DNA from: Phycisphaerae bacterium
GTDB lineage: Bacteria > Planctomycetota > Phycisphaerae > UBA1845 > Fen-1342
NCBI GenBank assembly: GCA_022072445.1
Contig: JAJVHV010000002.1
Coordinates: 166,191-230,190, forward strand
DNA: 64,000 nucleotides
Direction: 5' to 3'
Shown here: piece after piece, positions 1 through 6,953 of the stretch
Layout: each line of letters opens with the position of its first letter
Numbering within the stretch: the first letter of the stretch is position 1
The notes under the pieces: generated by a model
The model's database searches: none
What the model was told of the DNA's origin: nothing
What the model saw: only the letters and a program-made list of their open reading frames with translations
Program-made: the position numbers and the translations under genes

Positions 1-52
1 CCTCGTCGGTGCTGATCCGGGTGTAGAAGGCGACCCGCGGCACGGTTCGCAT
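1..52 (-). CDS. Serine recombinase, N-terminal fragment running off the left edge
   Basis: Reading leftward, the 17 complete codons give MRTVPRVAFYTRISTDE. The YTRIST segment matches the first catalytic strand of serine recombinases, where the serine is the DNA-attacking nucleophile and the preceding arginine is catalytic. Large serine recombinases integrate and excise mobile elements, so this gene may mobilise the island to its right. AGGAG lies only 2 nt from this ATG, so GTG at 43 is an alternative start. A LexA-like palindrome lies about 160 bp upstream. The rest of the protein is outside the window, so its subfamily and intactness cannot be judged. Confidence 0.75.
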   Translation of the reverse strand, partial: MRTVPRVAFYTRISTDE

Positions 53-57
53 CGCTC

Positions 58-138
58 CTATCGTCTTGCCGCCGCATGATTTACGCGCGCCGGCACGAGC
101 GACACCCTTGCTCGGTTCCGGCCGGGAATCAAGTCCAT
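58..138 (-). CDS. Possible 26-codon leader ORF upstream of the recombinase
   Basis: A small ORF starting with ATG at 138 ends at a TAG that overlaps the recombinase ribosome binding site. It begins MDLIPGRNRA and is rich in arginine and alanine. The close spacing would permit translational coupling with the recombinase, but codon content alone does not show that it is real. It may simply be untranslated leader. Confidence 0.15.
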   Translation of the reverse strand: MDLIPGRNRARVSLVPARVNHAAARR

Positions 139-210
139 TTTTCGCGGGTTCCACGAATTGAGAAAGGCCGGTCGGCGAGCATCGATGGGGACCGAAACCC
201 CGCTATCGCA

Positions 211-226
211 TCTAACGGTTGTTAGA
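211..226. promoter_or_regulatory. LexA-like operator upstream of the recombinase
   Basis: The 16-mer TCTAACGGTTGTTAGA has the same half-sites and spacing as the palindrome inside the lexA promoter at 2340-2355. It lies between the end of the membrane prenyltransferase gene (289) and the recombinase start (52), so leftward transcription of the recombinase is the only obvious target. The inference is LexA repression of the recombinase, with release after DNA damage. Confidence 0.6.
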
Positions 227-288
227 CAGAGGGTGGGCGCCTCGGCGACGCCACACGCGGTCGCGACCTGAAGCTTGCCCGATACGGA

Positions 289-2046
289 TCACAGCTGCCG
301 TCCTCCGGGCACGGAGCGGCGATCTTCCGGCGGCACATCCGCGACATCTCTGCCTCGGCTCAGTGAGACACGCCCGCTGCCGTGTCTGCGCAGGCCGTGT
401 AACTTCGCATACGCCCCAGCGGCTGGAATAGCCAACAAACCCAGAGCGCACACAAGTACATCCTTAGAGGCGCTACCAGGGAGTCCAACTCCGACAGTCA
501 CGAGACAAGCGTACTTGACTCCCAGAAACCACAAATGCGACTCGCGCTTCCGACTCAGGAACGTTGCCGCAAGTCCAAGGGGGAGTAGGGCTACCGCACT
601 TGTGACGACCACGGATAGCGCAACGATCGACAAAACGGACAGGATAGTCACGAGTGCCCGCGCCCAGCGCAGGGAGATGAGCGCGAGCGTGCTCGTTCCT
701 GCTTTTCTGTCGACGTGCGCATCCCTGACGTCGCCCAGAATGTTACCTGCGGCATCGAGGAGACCCACGCCCGCAGCCAATAGCGCGCTTGCGCTCGTCG
801 TTCCACAAATCGAGGCAGTGGCGACTGCCCCGGTAGCCGTTACACACCCACGAAGCAGGTTGGCCACAACTGGGCTGCTCTTGAGGATTCCGTAGAGGCA
901 TCCAAACAGAGTACTCACCAGGACGATTGCTGGGGTGAGGGCGCTAGCAGTAGCAGCAAGGCCAATTGCAAAGGCAAGGAGAGAAAGGCTAAGTGGAATC
1001 AGAATCCATGAGGCACGGCCTCGACCACGGTCGGCACGAGCATCCCGCTCCTGATGGACGAAGTCATGAAGAGCGAGCATCGATATCCAAACCAACGGTC
1101 CGAGCAGAAGCGACAATGCGAAGTCAGCGGCGGTTGGAGACCGTTGTCCCGTCATTACCCCGCATACGCCGACCAAAGCTACGTAGGGAATACTATAGGG
1201 TCTGGAGAGGTTCGCGAATTTCACCACCGCCGACCGAACCAATAAGGAGACAGGACGCGGCGATCTGGCGCGCAGATAGCGAAGTGCGACCTGTGCCGGG
1301 TCCGCATAATGCATGTATCCGAATTGCGCCACGATCAGGATGGTCATCACGACGATCACGAACAAAGCAGGAGCTCGTGCGGAAATGGGCAGGGCTAGAA
1401 ACGCCGTACACCACGCGAGGTCATAGATGACCTTTCGAGACATGACAGCCGCGTTCACGTCCCACAGACAACGCTCGTCGTCTCCCACGCCAGGATTACT
1501 GCGAGCGGAACGACGACAGGCACGGTATCCCTGTGCGTACTTTAATGCCGCAGAGAGAAAGAGGGCGGAAAGTGAGAGGCCGAGAATCCGGAGGTTTTCC
1601 ACTCCAACGATCACTGCCACACCGCAGGCCGCGACGAAGCAATCGAGGAGCAGGTCGACCGGACCAGTCGAAGGACTCACGTGATAAAGATAGTCGTTGT
1701 AACGATAAAAAAAACGCGCATACACGACAAAGGTGAGAGTAAGCGCGAGGAGAACCTGCATAAACTCCAGCGTAGCACCGGGTTGTATGGGACGCAGGAA
1801 TCCCCAGGGAAAGCCGGGATTGGGGGCTGCACCGAAGAACTGAACGATGAGGATGGCGTAACGGACGGCTAGCCAGGTGCCACAGAGGTAGACCAAGAAC
1901 ATGGCCGGCTGCGCGGGACTCTTCCGACCGGCTAGCGCACCGGTCGGGAAAAGGGCCACCGCGCCGCGAGCACGCAGGGCTACAGCAAGGTGCTCGTCGA
2001 ACGGCGGTCTAGGCCGCAGCTCATCAGAATTCTGCTCGGCGCTCAT
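289..2046 (-). CDS. UbiA-family membrane prenyltransferase with an extra N-terminal membrane domain
   Basis: This is a 585-residue polytopic membrane protein. The C-terminal part (about 275-560) carries both Asp-rich signatures of UbiA prenyltransferases: LHDFVHQERDARAD (D328, D335, D339) and GDVRDAHVDRKAGTSTLAL (D439, D442, D446). These chelate the Mg-diphosphate of a prenyl donor. Typical UbiA proteins are about 300 residues; here about 270 N-terminal residues form a separate set of hydrophobic segments (near 50-70, 95-115, 135-170, 210-240). The acceptor substrate cannot be read from the sequence, and no quinone or lipid genes lie nearby. The gene is divergent from lexA. Its AT-richer codon use than the adjacent lexA operon may indicate separate acquisition. 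Confidence 0.75.
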   Translation of the reverse strand: MSAEQNSDELRPRPPFDEHLAVALRARGAVALFPTGALAGRKSPAQPAMFLVYLCGTWLAVRYAILIVQFFGAAPNPGFPWGFLRPIQPGATLEFMQVLLALTLTFVVYARFFYRYNDYLYHVSPSTGPVDLLLDCFVAACGVAVIVGVENLRILGLSLSALFLSAALKYAQGYRACRRSARSNPGVGDDERCLWDVNAAVMSRKVIYDLAWCTAFLALPISARAPALFVIVVMTILIVAQFGYMHYADPAQVALRYLRARSPRPVSLLVRSAVVKFANLSRPYSIPYVALVGVCGVMTGQRSPTAADFALSLLLGPLVWISMLALHDFVHQERDARADRGRGRASWILIPLSLSLLAFAIGLAATASALTPAIVLVSTLFGCLYGILKSSPVVANLLRGCVTATGAVATASICGTTSASALLAAGVGLLDAAGNILGDVRDAHVDRKAGTSTLALISLRWARALVTILSVLSIVALSVVVTSAVALLPLGLAATFLSRKRESHLWFLGVKYACLVTVGVGLPGSASKDVLVCALGLLAIPAAGAYAKLHGLRRHGSGRVSLSRGRDVADVPPEDRRSVPGGRQL

Positions 2047-2332
2047 CCGCTATGCTCAGTCGCTAGGCGCTGCACGAGAGGAACGACGGGCTCGCGCCTG
2101 CGCGCGACGGCCAAAGTATATCGCCAGCGCACCCGCGGTGGGTAGCGGCGGCGGGTTCGTGTTTCCGATTGGCCTCAGTCCATAGCTGCGCGCCCGGAAA
2201 GTGCGCCGGGAGGCCAGGCCGCTCTGCTCAGAGTCACAACCCCTTCTCTTTCCTGAAGTTATGAAGCCTCGGGTGGGTGTGTGACACCGCAGAAGCCCGC
2301 CCACCATCGGTCGATGGAGACTCGGTCGGCTC

Positions 2333-2361
2333 TGTCACATCTAACGCGCGTTAGATACAAT
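2333..2361 (+). promoter_or_regulatory. lexA promoter with operator in the spacer
   Basis: A -10-like TACAAT (2356-2361) is preceded by the palindrome TCTAACGCGCGTTAGA (2340-2355), which fills almost the whole 17-bp spacer back to a weak -35 (TGTCAC, 2333-2338). An operator inside the spacer is the classic layout for LexA autorepression. The palindrome shares half-sites with the one at 211-226. Confidence 0.7.
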
Positions 2362-2393
2362 GCCTCCGGTATTGGCGAACCCGAGGAGCATCT

Positions 2394-3023
2394 ATGCCTG
2401 GAGGCGGCCAGACCCCGCTGACGGCGCATCAACTGGCGATCCTGGACTGGATCAAGCAGTTCATTCGCACCCACGCCATGCCGCCGACCGTGCGCGAAAT
2501 CGGCGCCGCATTCGACATCAAGAGTTCGAGCGTCTTCGCATTACTGAAAGCGCTCGAAAGGAAGGGCGCTCTTCAGCGCGGCGAGCTCGGCGCGAGGTCC
2601 CTGATCATCCACGACGCACGTCGGCGCGGCCGGGACGGCGTGGTGGAGGTGTCGATCATCGGTCGCATCGCTGCTGGGCGACCCATCGAGGCCATTGAAG
2701 GCGATCGTGGCACCGTGAGCGTCAGGCGCGACCTGCTTCGTGGGCAACCCGGATACGCGCTCCAGGTCGTCGGCGACAGCATGATCGACGCCGGCATCCT
2801 AAACGGCGATTACGTCGTCGTCCGTAAGCAGGAGACGGCGGACGACGGGGACATCGTCGTCGCGCTGATCGGCGACGAGGCGACGTTGAAGCGAATCTTC
2901 CGCGAACGCGATGGGGTGTGGTTGGAACCGGCCAACAGAGCCTTGCGACCCATCTGGGTGCGAAACGACGACTTCCGCGTTCAAGGCAAGGTCGTTGGGG
3001 TCCATCGCGTGATGGAGTCGTGA
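2394..3023 (+). CDS. lexA: LexA repressor (S24 autoprotease)
   Basis: This 209-residue protein has the LexA architecture. A winged HTH (about 1-65, with MPPTVREIGAAFDIKSSSV matching the LexA recognition region) is followed by a linker and an S24 protease domain. That domain contains the cleavage-site region (IIGRIAAGRPIEA), the catalytic-serine motif VVGDSMIDAGILNGDYVVV and the general-base lysine region GDEATLKRIF. RecA filaments trigger self-cleavage in this family. GGAG lies 7 nt upstream of the ATG. The palindrome in its promoter and near the recombinase is the likely binding site. Because the gene sits in a mobile island, it could be an element-specific repressor rather than the host's global LexA. 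It probably forms an operon with the next two genes. Confidence 0.9.
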   Translation: MPGGGQTPLTAHQLAILDWIKQFIRTHAMPPTVREIGAAFDIKSSSVFALLKALERKGALQRGELGARSLIIHDARRRGRDGVVEVSIIGRIAAGRPIEAIEGDRGTVSVRRDLLRGQPGYALQVVGDSMIDAGILNGDYVVVRKQETADDGDIVVALIGDEATLKRIFRERDGVWLEPANRALRPIWVRNDDFRVQGKVVGVHRVMES

Positions 3024-3042
3024 TCAAGCAGGTTGACAGCAG

Positions 3043-4197
3043 ATGGCACAACACGGATTCCGCAATTTCGGCAGTCTCACGTTCCTGCAAGGCATTGACA
3101 AGCCCAAGTTCCTTACTCCGCTGCTCAAGCGCCACGTCAGGTACTTCAAACGGCACGGGGTTGACGTCGCCGCACTGGACAACGACGACGCGACCGATCG
3201 CAAACTCCTGGAAGTGTTCACTCAGCCGAAGGAGGACACGCCAACTGATCTGCGCGAAGCGCTCCATATGCTCGACAACGTGTCCGATGAAGTGGGCCGC
3301 GATCGAATACAGGCCGAACTGGATCGAACGCGCCGCCGGGTCAGCGGCCTCAACGACGCCACTCCGGGGGAGTTCGCCATCGCCGTCTATCTGCGGAGCC
3401 CGGAGGTAATCCAGAACTGCTATGACCAAACGATCAGCGAGCAGGTCAAACAGTACGACGAGTATCAGTCCCTCAGCAATCGGAGGCTCACGCTTGCCCT
3501 CGCCAGGAGGAAGAGAGGCGAGCTCGAACGCGCGCTATCGAAGTGGTTCATGGGCCGGGGCCGAGGCGGCCTTTGCGAGATATATGTCTACTCCGAGGAA
3601 GCGGAGATCGTCTTCGTCATCACGCATGGGCGAAACTACCGCAGCGTCGGCGCCGTCGAGAAAGACCGACGTCGATCGCGCGTGACATACCGACCGCAAA
3701 AGCACGACACCGTGGTGTTCAACACGCAGACGCGCATCCTAAAACTGCATGCCCAATTCTCGAACGAAAAGGACTCGTATCGGCGCTGCTTCGGTGAGGT
3801 CTTGTTCGGCAACCCGGTGAACTTCCCGGACTCCGACATCTACTTCCTGAAGCCGATTCAGAAGCGTAACTTCAAGTTGAAGATCACGCCCGGCATTGAG
3901 TCTGCGCGAATGTCAGAGGTATGGACCGTGGTCCACGACGAGCAACACTTACTGATGCGATGCTCGGCCTACGACGTATTGACGAGCGCGCGACGACGCG
4001 GTCACCCGAATCTGCAGGAAGGCGACGTAATCCGGGGCGCGTTCATGATCAAGTACTCCAGCGGGGGTCGTGAGCGGAAAGTGGAACTGCGCCCTTCCAA
4101 TGTCGCAGTCTACGATCGCGACCGGGACACCGCGGCGACCGAGCGGTTCATCCAGGAGAACGGCTTCCTGAGAGTGAAGCGCGCCGATGGAAAATAG
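3043..4197 (+). CDS. Unrecognised protein in the lexA operon
   Basis: A 384-residue soluble protein that I do not recognise, starting 19 nt after lexA. The N-terminal half is helical and charged, with a basic stretch near 160-180 (NRRLTLALARRKRGELERAL). The middle (about 185-300) looks like a mixed alpha/beta domain with hydrophobic strands (CEIYVYSEEAEIVFVITHG) and an aromatic-rich FGEVLFGNPVNFPDSDIYFL motif. No signal peptide, membrane segment or nucleotide-binding motif was seen. The stop overlaps the start of the next gene by 11 nt, so the two are probably translationally coupled and share LexA control. Confidence 0.7.
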   Translation: MAQHGFRNFGSLTFLQGIDKPKFLTPLLKRHVRYFKRHGVDVAALDNDDATDRKLLEVFTQPKEDTPTDLREALHMLDNVSDEVGRDRIQAELDRTRRRVSGLNDATPGEFAIAVYLRSPEVIQNCYDQTISEQVKQYDEYQSLSNRRLTLALARRKRGELERALSKWFMGRGRGGLCEIYVYSEEAEIVFVITHGRNYRSVGAVEKDRRRSRVTYRPQKHDTVVFNTQTRILKLHAQFSNEKDSYRRCFGEVLFGNPVNFPDSDIYFLKPIQKRNFKLKITPGIESARMSEVWTVVHDEQHLLMRCSAYDVLTSARRRGHPNLQEGDVIRGAFMIKYSSGGRERKVELRPSNVAVYDRDRDTAATERFIQENGFLRVKRADGK

Positions 4198-4789
4198 CCC
4201 GACCTCGTTGCGGCCGTTTTGGGAGGCTCTGGAAACGAATTTCCCGCTTGCGGGAGTTCGGAAGTCGTTGAATGACCTTTTGAGCGAGTCGCTGGTTGAG
4301 GCGCTTGAGCAATCCGCTCTATTCCGCTTCGAACGGCAATCGCCTGTCTACCCGTGCCCGAAGCCCGGCGGCGCGGGATGCCCACGACATATCCGCGTGC
4401 GTCGGGATGGTCGAATCGTCGCGATATGCGGCAACCACCCTCCTGAGTGCGACGATGTGATGCTGTCCGACCGCGAGGCGGAGCTGATCGGCGTGAATCC
4501 AGAGGAACTCGTTGCTGCGCTGCGCGAACCGCTCCTGTTCGGCGGCACCGACAACATTGAGACCGAGCTACGCCACGTGTACCTGGGGGGTGCCTATCTT
4601 CCCTTCTGGACGGCCGTGGTGGTCTTCACCTTCACGCGCGGCGTCGGCGACCTGGCCGGCTGGATATTCACATCCGCCGCATGCTCGTCCGCAGCGGTGC
4701 TGATGGGCGCACTCCAAGGTAGGGGCGTCCCGCCGCGTGGCGCTGAGCGCGCTGTCGGCGCTGCGGGCTGCAAGGATTGCGGGAAATAG
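4187..4789 (+). CDS. Unrecognised Cys-motif protein coupled to the preceding gene
   Basis: A 200-residue protein of unknown function whose ATG lies inside the end of the preceding gene. A CPKPGGAGCPRH...CGNHPPEC pattern (about residues 57-90) has four cysteines that could bind zinc. The end of this frame (about 150-200) is Ala/Gly/Cys-rich and less convincing. From about 4660 another frame offers an Arg-rich tail beginning DIHIRRMLVRSGAD that looks more natural, so a frameshift near 4650-4670 is possible. The coupling suggests the two products act together, perhaps in the damage response or element control. Confidence 0.6.
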   Translation: MENSPTSLRPFWEALETNFPLAGVRKSLNDLLSESLVEALEQSALFRFERQSPVYPCPKPGGAGCPRHIRVRRDGRIVAICGNHPPECDDVMLSDREAELIGVNPEELVAALREPLLFGGTDNIETELRHVYLGGAYLPFWTAVVVFTFTRGVGDLAGWIFTSAACSSAAVLMGALQGRGVPPRGAERAVGAAGCKDCGK

Positions 4790-4839
4790 TGTGGTCAGCC
4801 CACGCGAGGATTGTGCGCGGCCCAGCAAGCCAACCGGGC

Positions 4840-5151
4840 TCACACGGCCAGTAGTCGCTCGATCTGCGCTGCCCGCTTGCGGATCGTCCCCATCGAGACG
4901 CCGAAGAGCGCCTCGACCTCGCTGTTGAGCAGACCAGGAACACCGCAAGCTCGCCGGTCCTGGTTGGCCAAGCTGTAGATGATGCCGGCGGCCCAGCCTT
5001 CCGGCTTGCCCCGGAGCGGTGTCTCACAAGCCGCCAGCAATCGAAGGGCCTTAAGGGCACGTCTCTGTGTTGCCGTGTCAGGGTGATCGCCGAAGAAGCG
5101 TTCGAGGCTGTTCCGGCAGGAACGCTCGTCCGTCTGGGGCTGTGCAGCCAT
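4840..5151 (-). CDS. DUF6398-like small protein
   Basis: About 103 residues, divergent from the CARF regulator. The segment RGKPEGWAAGIIYSLANQD followed by EVEALFGVSMGTIRKRAAQI matches my memory of the DUF6398 domain, a short helical domain whose end resembles a helix-turn-helix. Its function is unknown. The reading frame is open further upstream to 5454, but a TATAAT on this strand (5244-5239) places transcription start near 5230. ATG 5151 is the first ATG after that point, so I chose it. It shares its upstream region with the CARF activator, which may indicate a regulatory partnership. Confidence 0.6.
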   Translation of the reverse strand: MAAQPQTDERSCRNSLERFFGDHPDTATQRRALKALRLLAACETPLRGKPEGWAAGIIYSLANQDRRACGVPGLLNSEVEALFGVSMGTIRKRAAQIERLLAV

Positions 5152-5218
5152 TCCGCCGCTCCGCTTTTCGAAGTCGCCGGCTCCCGCGTTCTGAGCCGTC
5201 TTGTACGCCGATGCCGCG

Positions 5219-5248
5219 TTGGTACAATGCGCGTTGTTATTATACCAA
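5219..5248. promoter_or_regulatory. Divergent promoter region with TTGGTA/TACCAA inverted repeat
   Basis: An AT-rich island between the divergent DUF6398-like and CARF genes carries TTGGTA (5219-5224) and TACCAA (5243-5248) as a perfect inverted repeat around an 18-bp centre. The centre contains TATAAT on the minus strand (5244-5239) and TATTAT on the plus strand (5238-5243), either of which could be a -10 box. The -35 matches are weak on both sides. It may be an operator as well as a bidirectional promoter. Confidence 0.4.
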
Positions 5249-5260
5249 ATTCTTTGTGAC

Positions 5261-6853
5261 ATGAAGACGATCCGCATTCTAGTTTCATGGGTCGGCAAGA
5301 CCGATCTGCTGTGCATGACGCCCGATCTCTCGGAGGCGCAGCAGGTCGAGACCTTTCGGCTGCTCGGCGAGAAACCAGCGAAGGCGAAGCAGCCTGGGCC
5401 GCTCCGCACGCTCGTTGAACTCGAGTTATTCGACGGCATCCACCTGATCAGCAATTATCCGGCGAAGTTGAATCGATGGTTCGCCGAGTGGTTGGGCCAT
5501 GACGCCGCCGTACGCTCGGTGGAGCTGGTTGACCCAACCGACTATCCGGCGGTGTTCCGCGTAGCGGACGCGTTCCTCGGGGAGGTCGCGAAGGCACCGG
5601 CCGGCGGGCGTCTCGACCTTAGCATCCACCTGAGCTCCGGTACGCCGACGATGGCCGCGATCTGGGTGCTGCTCGGCAAGAGCAAGTATCCGGCCACGTT
5701 CTACCAGACCTACGCCGGCCAGGCCCGCCGGACCGAAATCCCGTTCGATCTTGTGCTCGACTACGTGCCCGAGTTGCTCAGGGAATCCGACCAGCTCTTC
5801 CAGCATCTCGCCGTGCGCGGGCCGCAGGACGTCGCCGGGTTCGAACAGATCGTTGGTGACAGCAAGCCGATTCGGATCGCCGTAGGTCGAGCGCACAAGG
5901 CGGCCGTTCGCGACGTGCCGGTACTACTCGTCGGCGAAAGCGGCGTGGGTAAGGAGCTCTTTGCTCGTGCGATCCACGCTGCCAGTAGGCGGCGCGACAA
6001 GCCATTCGTCGCGATCAACTGCGCCGCAGTTCCGAAGGACCTGCTCGAATCCGACCTTTTCGGCCATAAGAAGGGCGCGTTCACCGGCGCGACACATGAA
6101 CACGCCGGGCGTTTCGAAGAGGCCGACGGCGGGACGCTCTTTCTGGACGAGATCGCCGAATTCGATCCTGCCCTCCAGTCGAAACTGCTGCGCGTCCTTC
6201 AGCCGGTGCCGGGCGGGCGGCCGAGTGATCTGGTTCTCCAGCGTGTCGGCGAGACGAAGGATAGGAAGGTGAACGTCCGCATCATCGCGGCCACGAATCA
6301 GGACCTGCTGGCCCGTATGAACGAGAACCGCTTTCGTCGCGATCTCTACTACCGGCTGGCGGTGGTCACGCTGAAGCTGCCGCCGCTTCGACACCGGAAA
6401 ACCGACATTCCAGCAATCGCGGGGGCCCTGCTCGCCAGGATCAACGAGCAGTTCGCCCACGACGAGCCGGGCTACCGCCACAAATCCCTTTCTGCCGCCG
6501 CCATGCAGTTTGTGAGGACCTACGCCTGGCCCGGCAACGTGCGGCAGCTGAATAGTGCGTTGCTCCAGGCGGCCGTAATGTCGGCCAGCGACAGGATCGA
6601 ACGGGCTGAGATCGAGGCGGCGCTCGCCGAAGGGCCAGCGGAAGTCGCAACGCGGGATTGGTCCGAGCACCCGCTCGGTGACGGCTTTGACGTGGAAAAA
6701 CACCTTGAGGAGCTTCACCGGCGGTACCTCGCCCGGGCAATGCAGGAGGCGGGCGGCGTGAAGGCCCGGGCCGCGAAGCTGCTCGGGATGCGGAACTACC
6801 AGACGCTCGACGCGCAGCTCAAACGGCTGGGCGTTGACTGGAAGTCGCCGTAG
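5261..6853 (+). CDS. RtcR-type sigma-54 activator with CARF sensor domain
   Basis: A 530-residue bacterial enhancer-binding protein. Residues 1-180 form a Rossmann-like CARF/RtcR sensor, with the ligand-loop pattern SSGTPTMAA at 125-133. CARF domains bind cyclic oligoadenylates or RNA 2',3'-cyclic ends. The AAA+ domain has Walker A GESGVGKE (225-232), the sigma-54-contacting GAFTGA loop (272-277) and Walker B GGTLFLDEI. A Fis-type HTH lies near 495-525 (AARKLLG-like AAKLLGMRNYQTL). An intact GAFTGA means it should truly activate sigma-54 holoenzyme. Start ATG 5261 is chosen although no clear Shine-Dalgarno precedes it; upstream in-frame ATG 5201 overlaps the promoter region. A strong -24/-12 element lies 21 nt after the stop. 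Genomic rtcBA partners are absent here, so its target is probably the downstream operon. Confidence 0.9.
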   Translation: MKTIRILVSWVGKTDLLCMTPDLSEAQQVETFRLLGEKPAKAKQPGPLRTLVELELFDGIHLISNYPAKLNRWFAEWLGHDAAVRSVELVDPTDYPAVFRVADAFLGEVAKAPAGGRLDLSIHLSSGTPTMAAIWVLLGKSKYPATFYQTYAGQARRTEIPFDLVLDYVPELLRESDQLFQHLAVRGPQDVAGFEQIVGDSKPIRIAVGRAHKAAVRDVPVLLVGESGVGKELFARAIHAASRRRDKPFVAINCAAVPKDLLESDLFGHKKGAFTGATHEHAGRFEEADGGTLFLDEIAEFDPALQSKLLRVLQPVPGGRPSDLVLQRVGETKDRKVNVRIIAATNQDLLARMNENRFRRDLYYRLAVVTLKLPPLRHRKTDIPAIAGALLARINEQFAHDEPGYRHKSLSAAAMQFVRTYAWPGNVRQLNSALLQAAVMSASDRIERAEIEAALAEGPAEVATRDWSEHPLGDGFDVEKHLEELHRRYLARAMQEAGGVKARAAKLLGMRNYQTLDAQLKRLGVDWKSP

Positions 6854-6874
6854 TTCGCGCGGCGTGATCGGGAC

Positions 6875-6890
6875 TGGCACGCGGCATGCA
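6875..6890 (+). promoter_or_regulatory. Sigma-54 -24/-12 promoter
   Basis: TGGCACGCGGCATGCA matches the TGGCACG-N4-TTGCA consensus with one mismatch and exactly 10 nt between the GG and GC dinucleotides. Predicted transcription starts near 6901, and the next good start codon with an SD is 6954. It begins 21 nt after the stop of the GAFTGA-containing activator. Several other TGGCAC strings in the nearby genes that I checked lack a GC in register or lie deep inside coding sequence. Confidence 0.75.
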
Positions 6891-6953
6891 GCGGACGAGG
6901 TCGGCCGCCAGTTTGGGCGATGGGTGGCCTACGACCTCGAGGAGTGCGGTGCG

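Noticed and set aside
5201..5260. Upstream start for the CARF activator at 5201
   Set aside because: The extra 20 residues would be encoded across the AT-rich divergent promoter region and inverted repeat; ATG 5261 gives the normal MKTIRILVSWVG start of the sensor domain.
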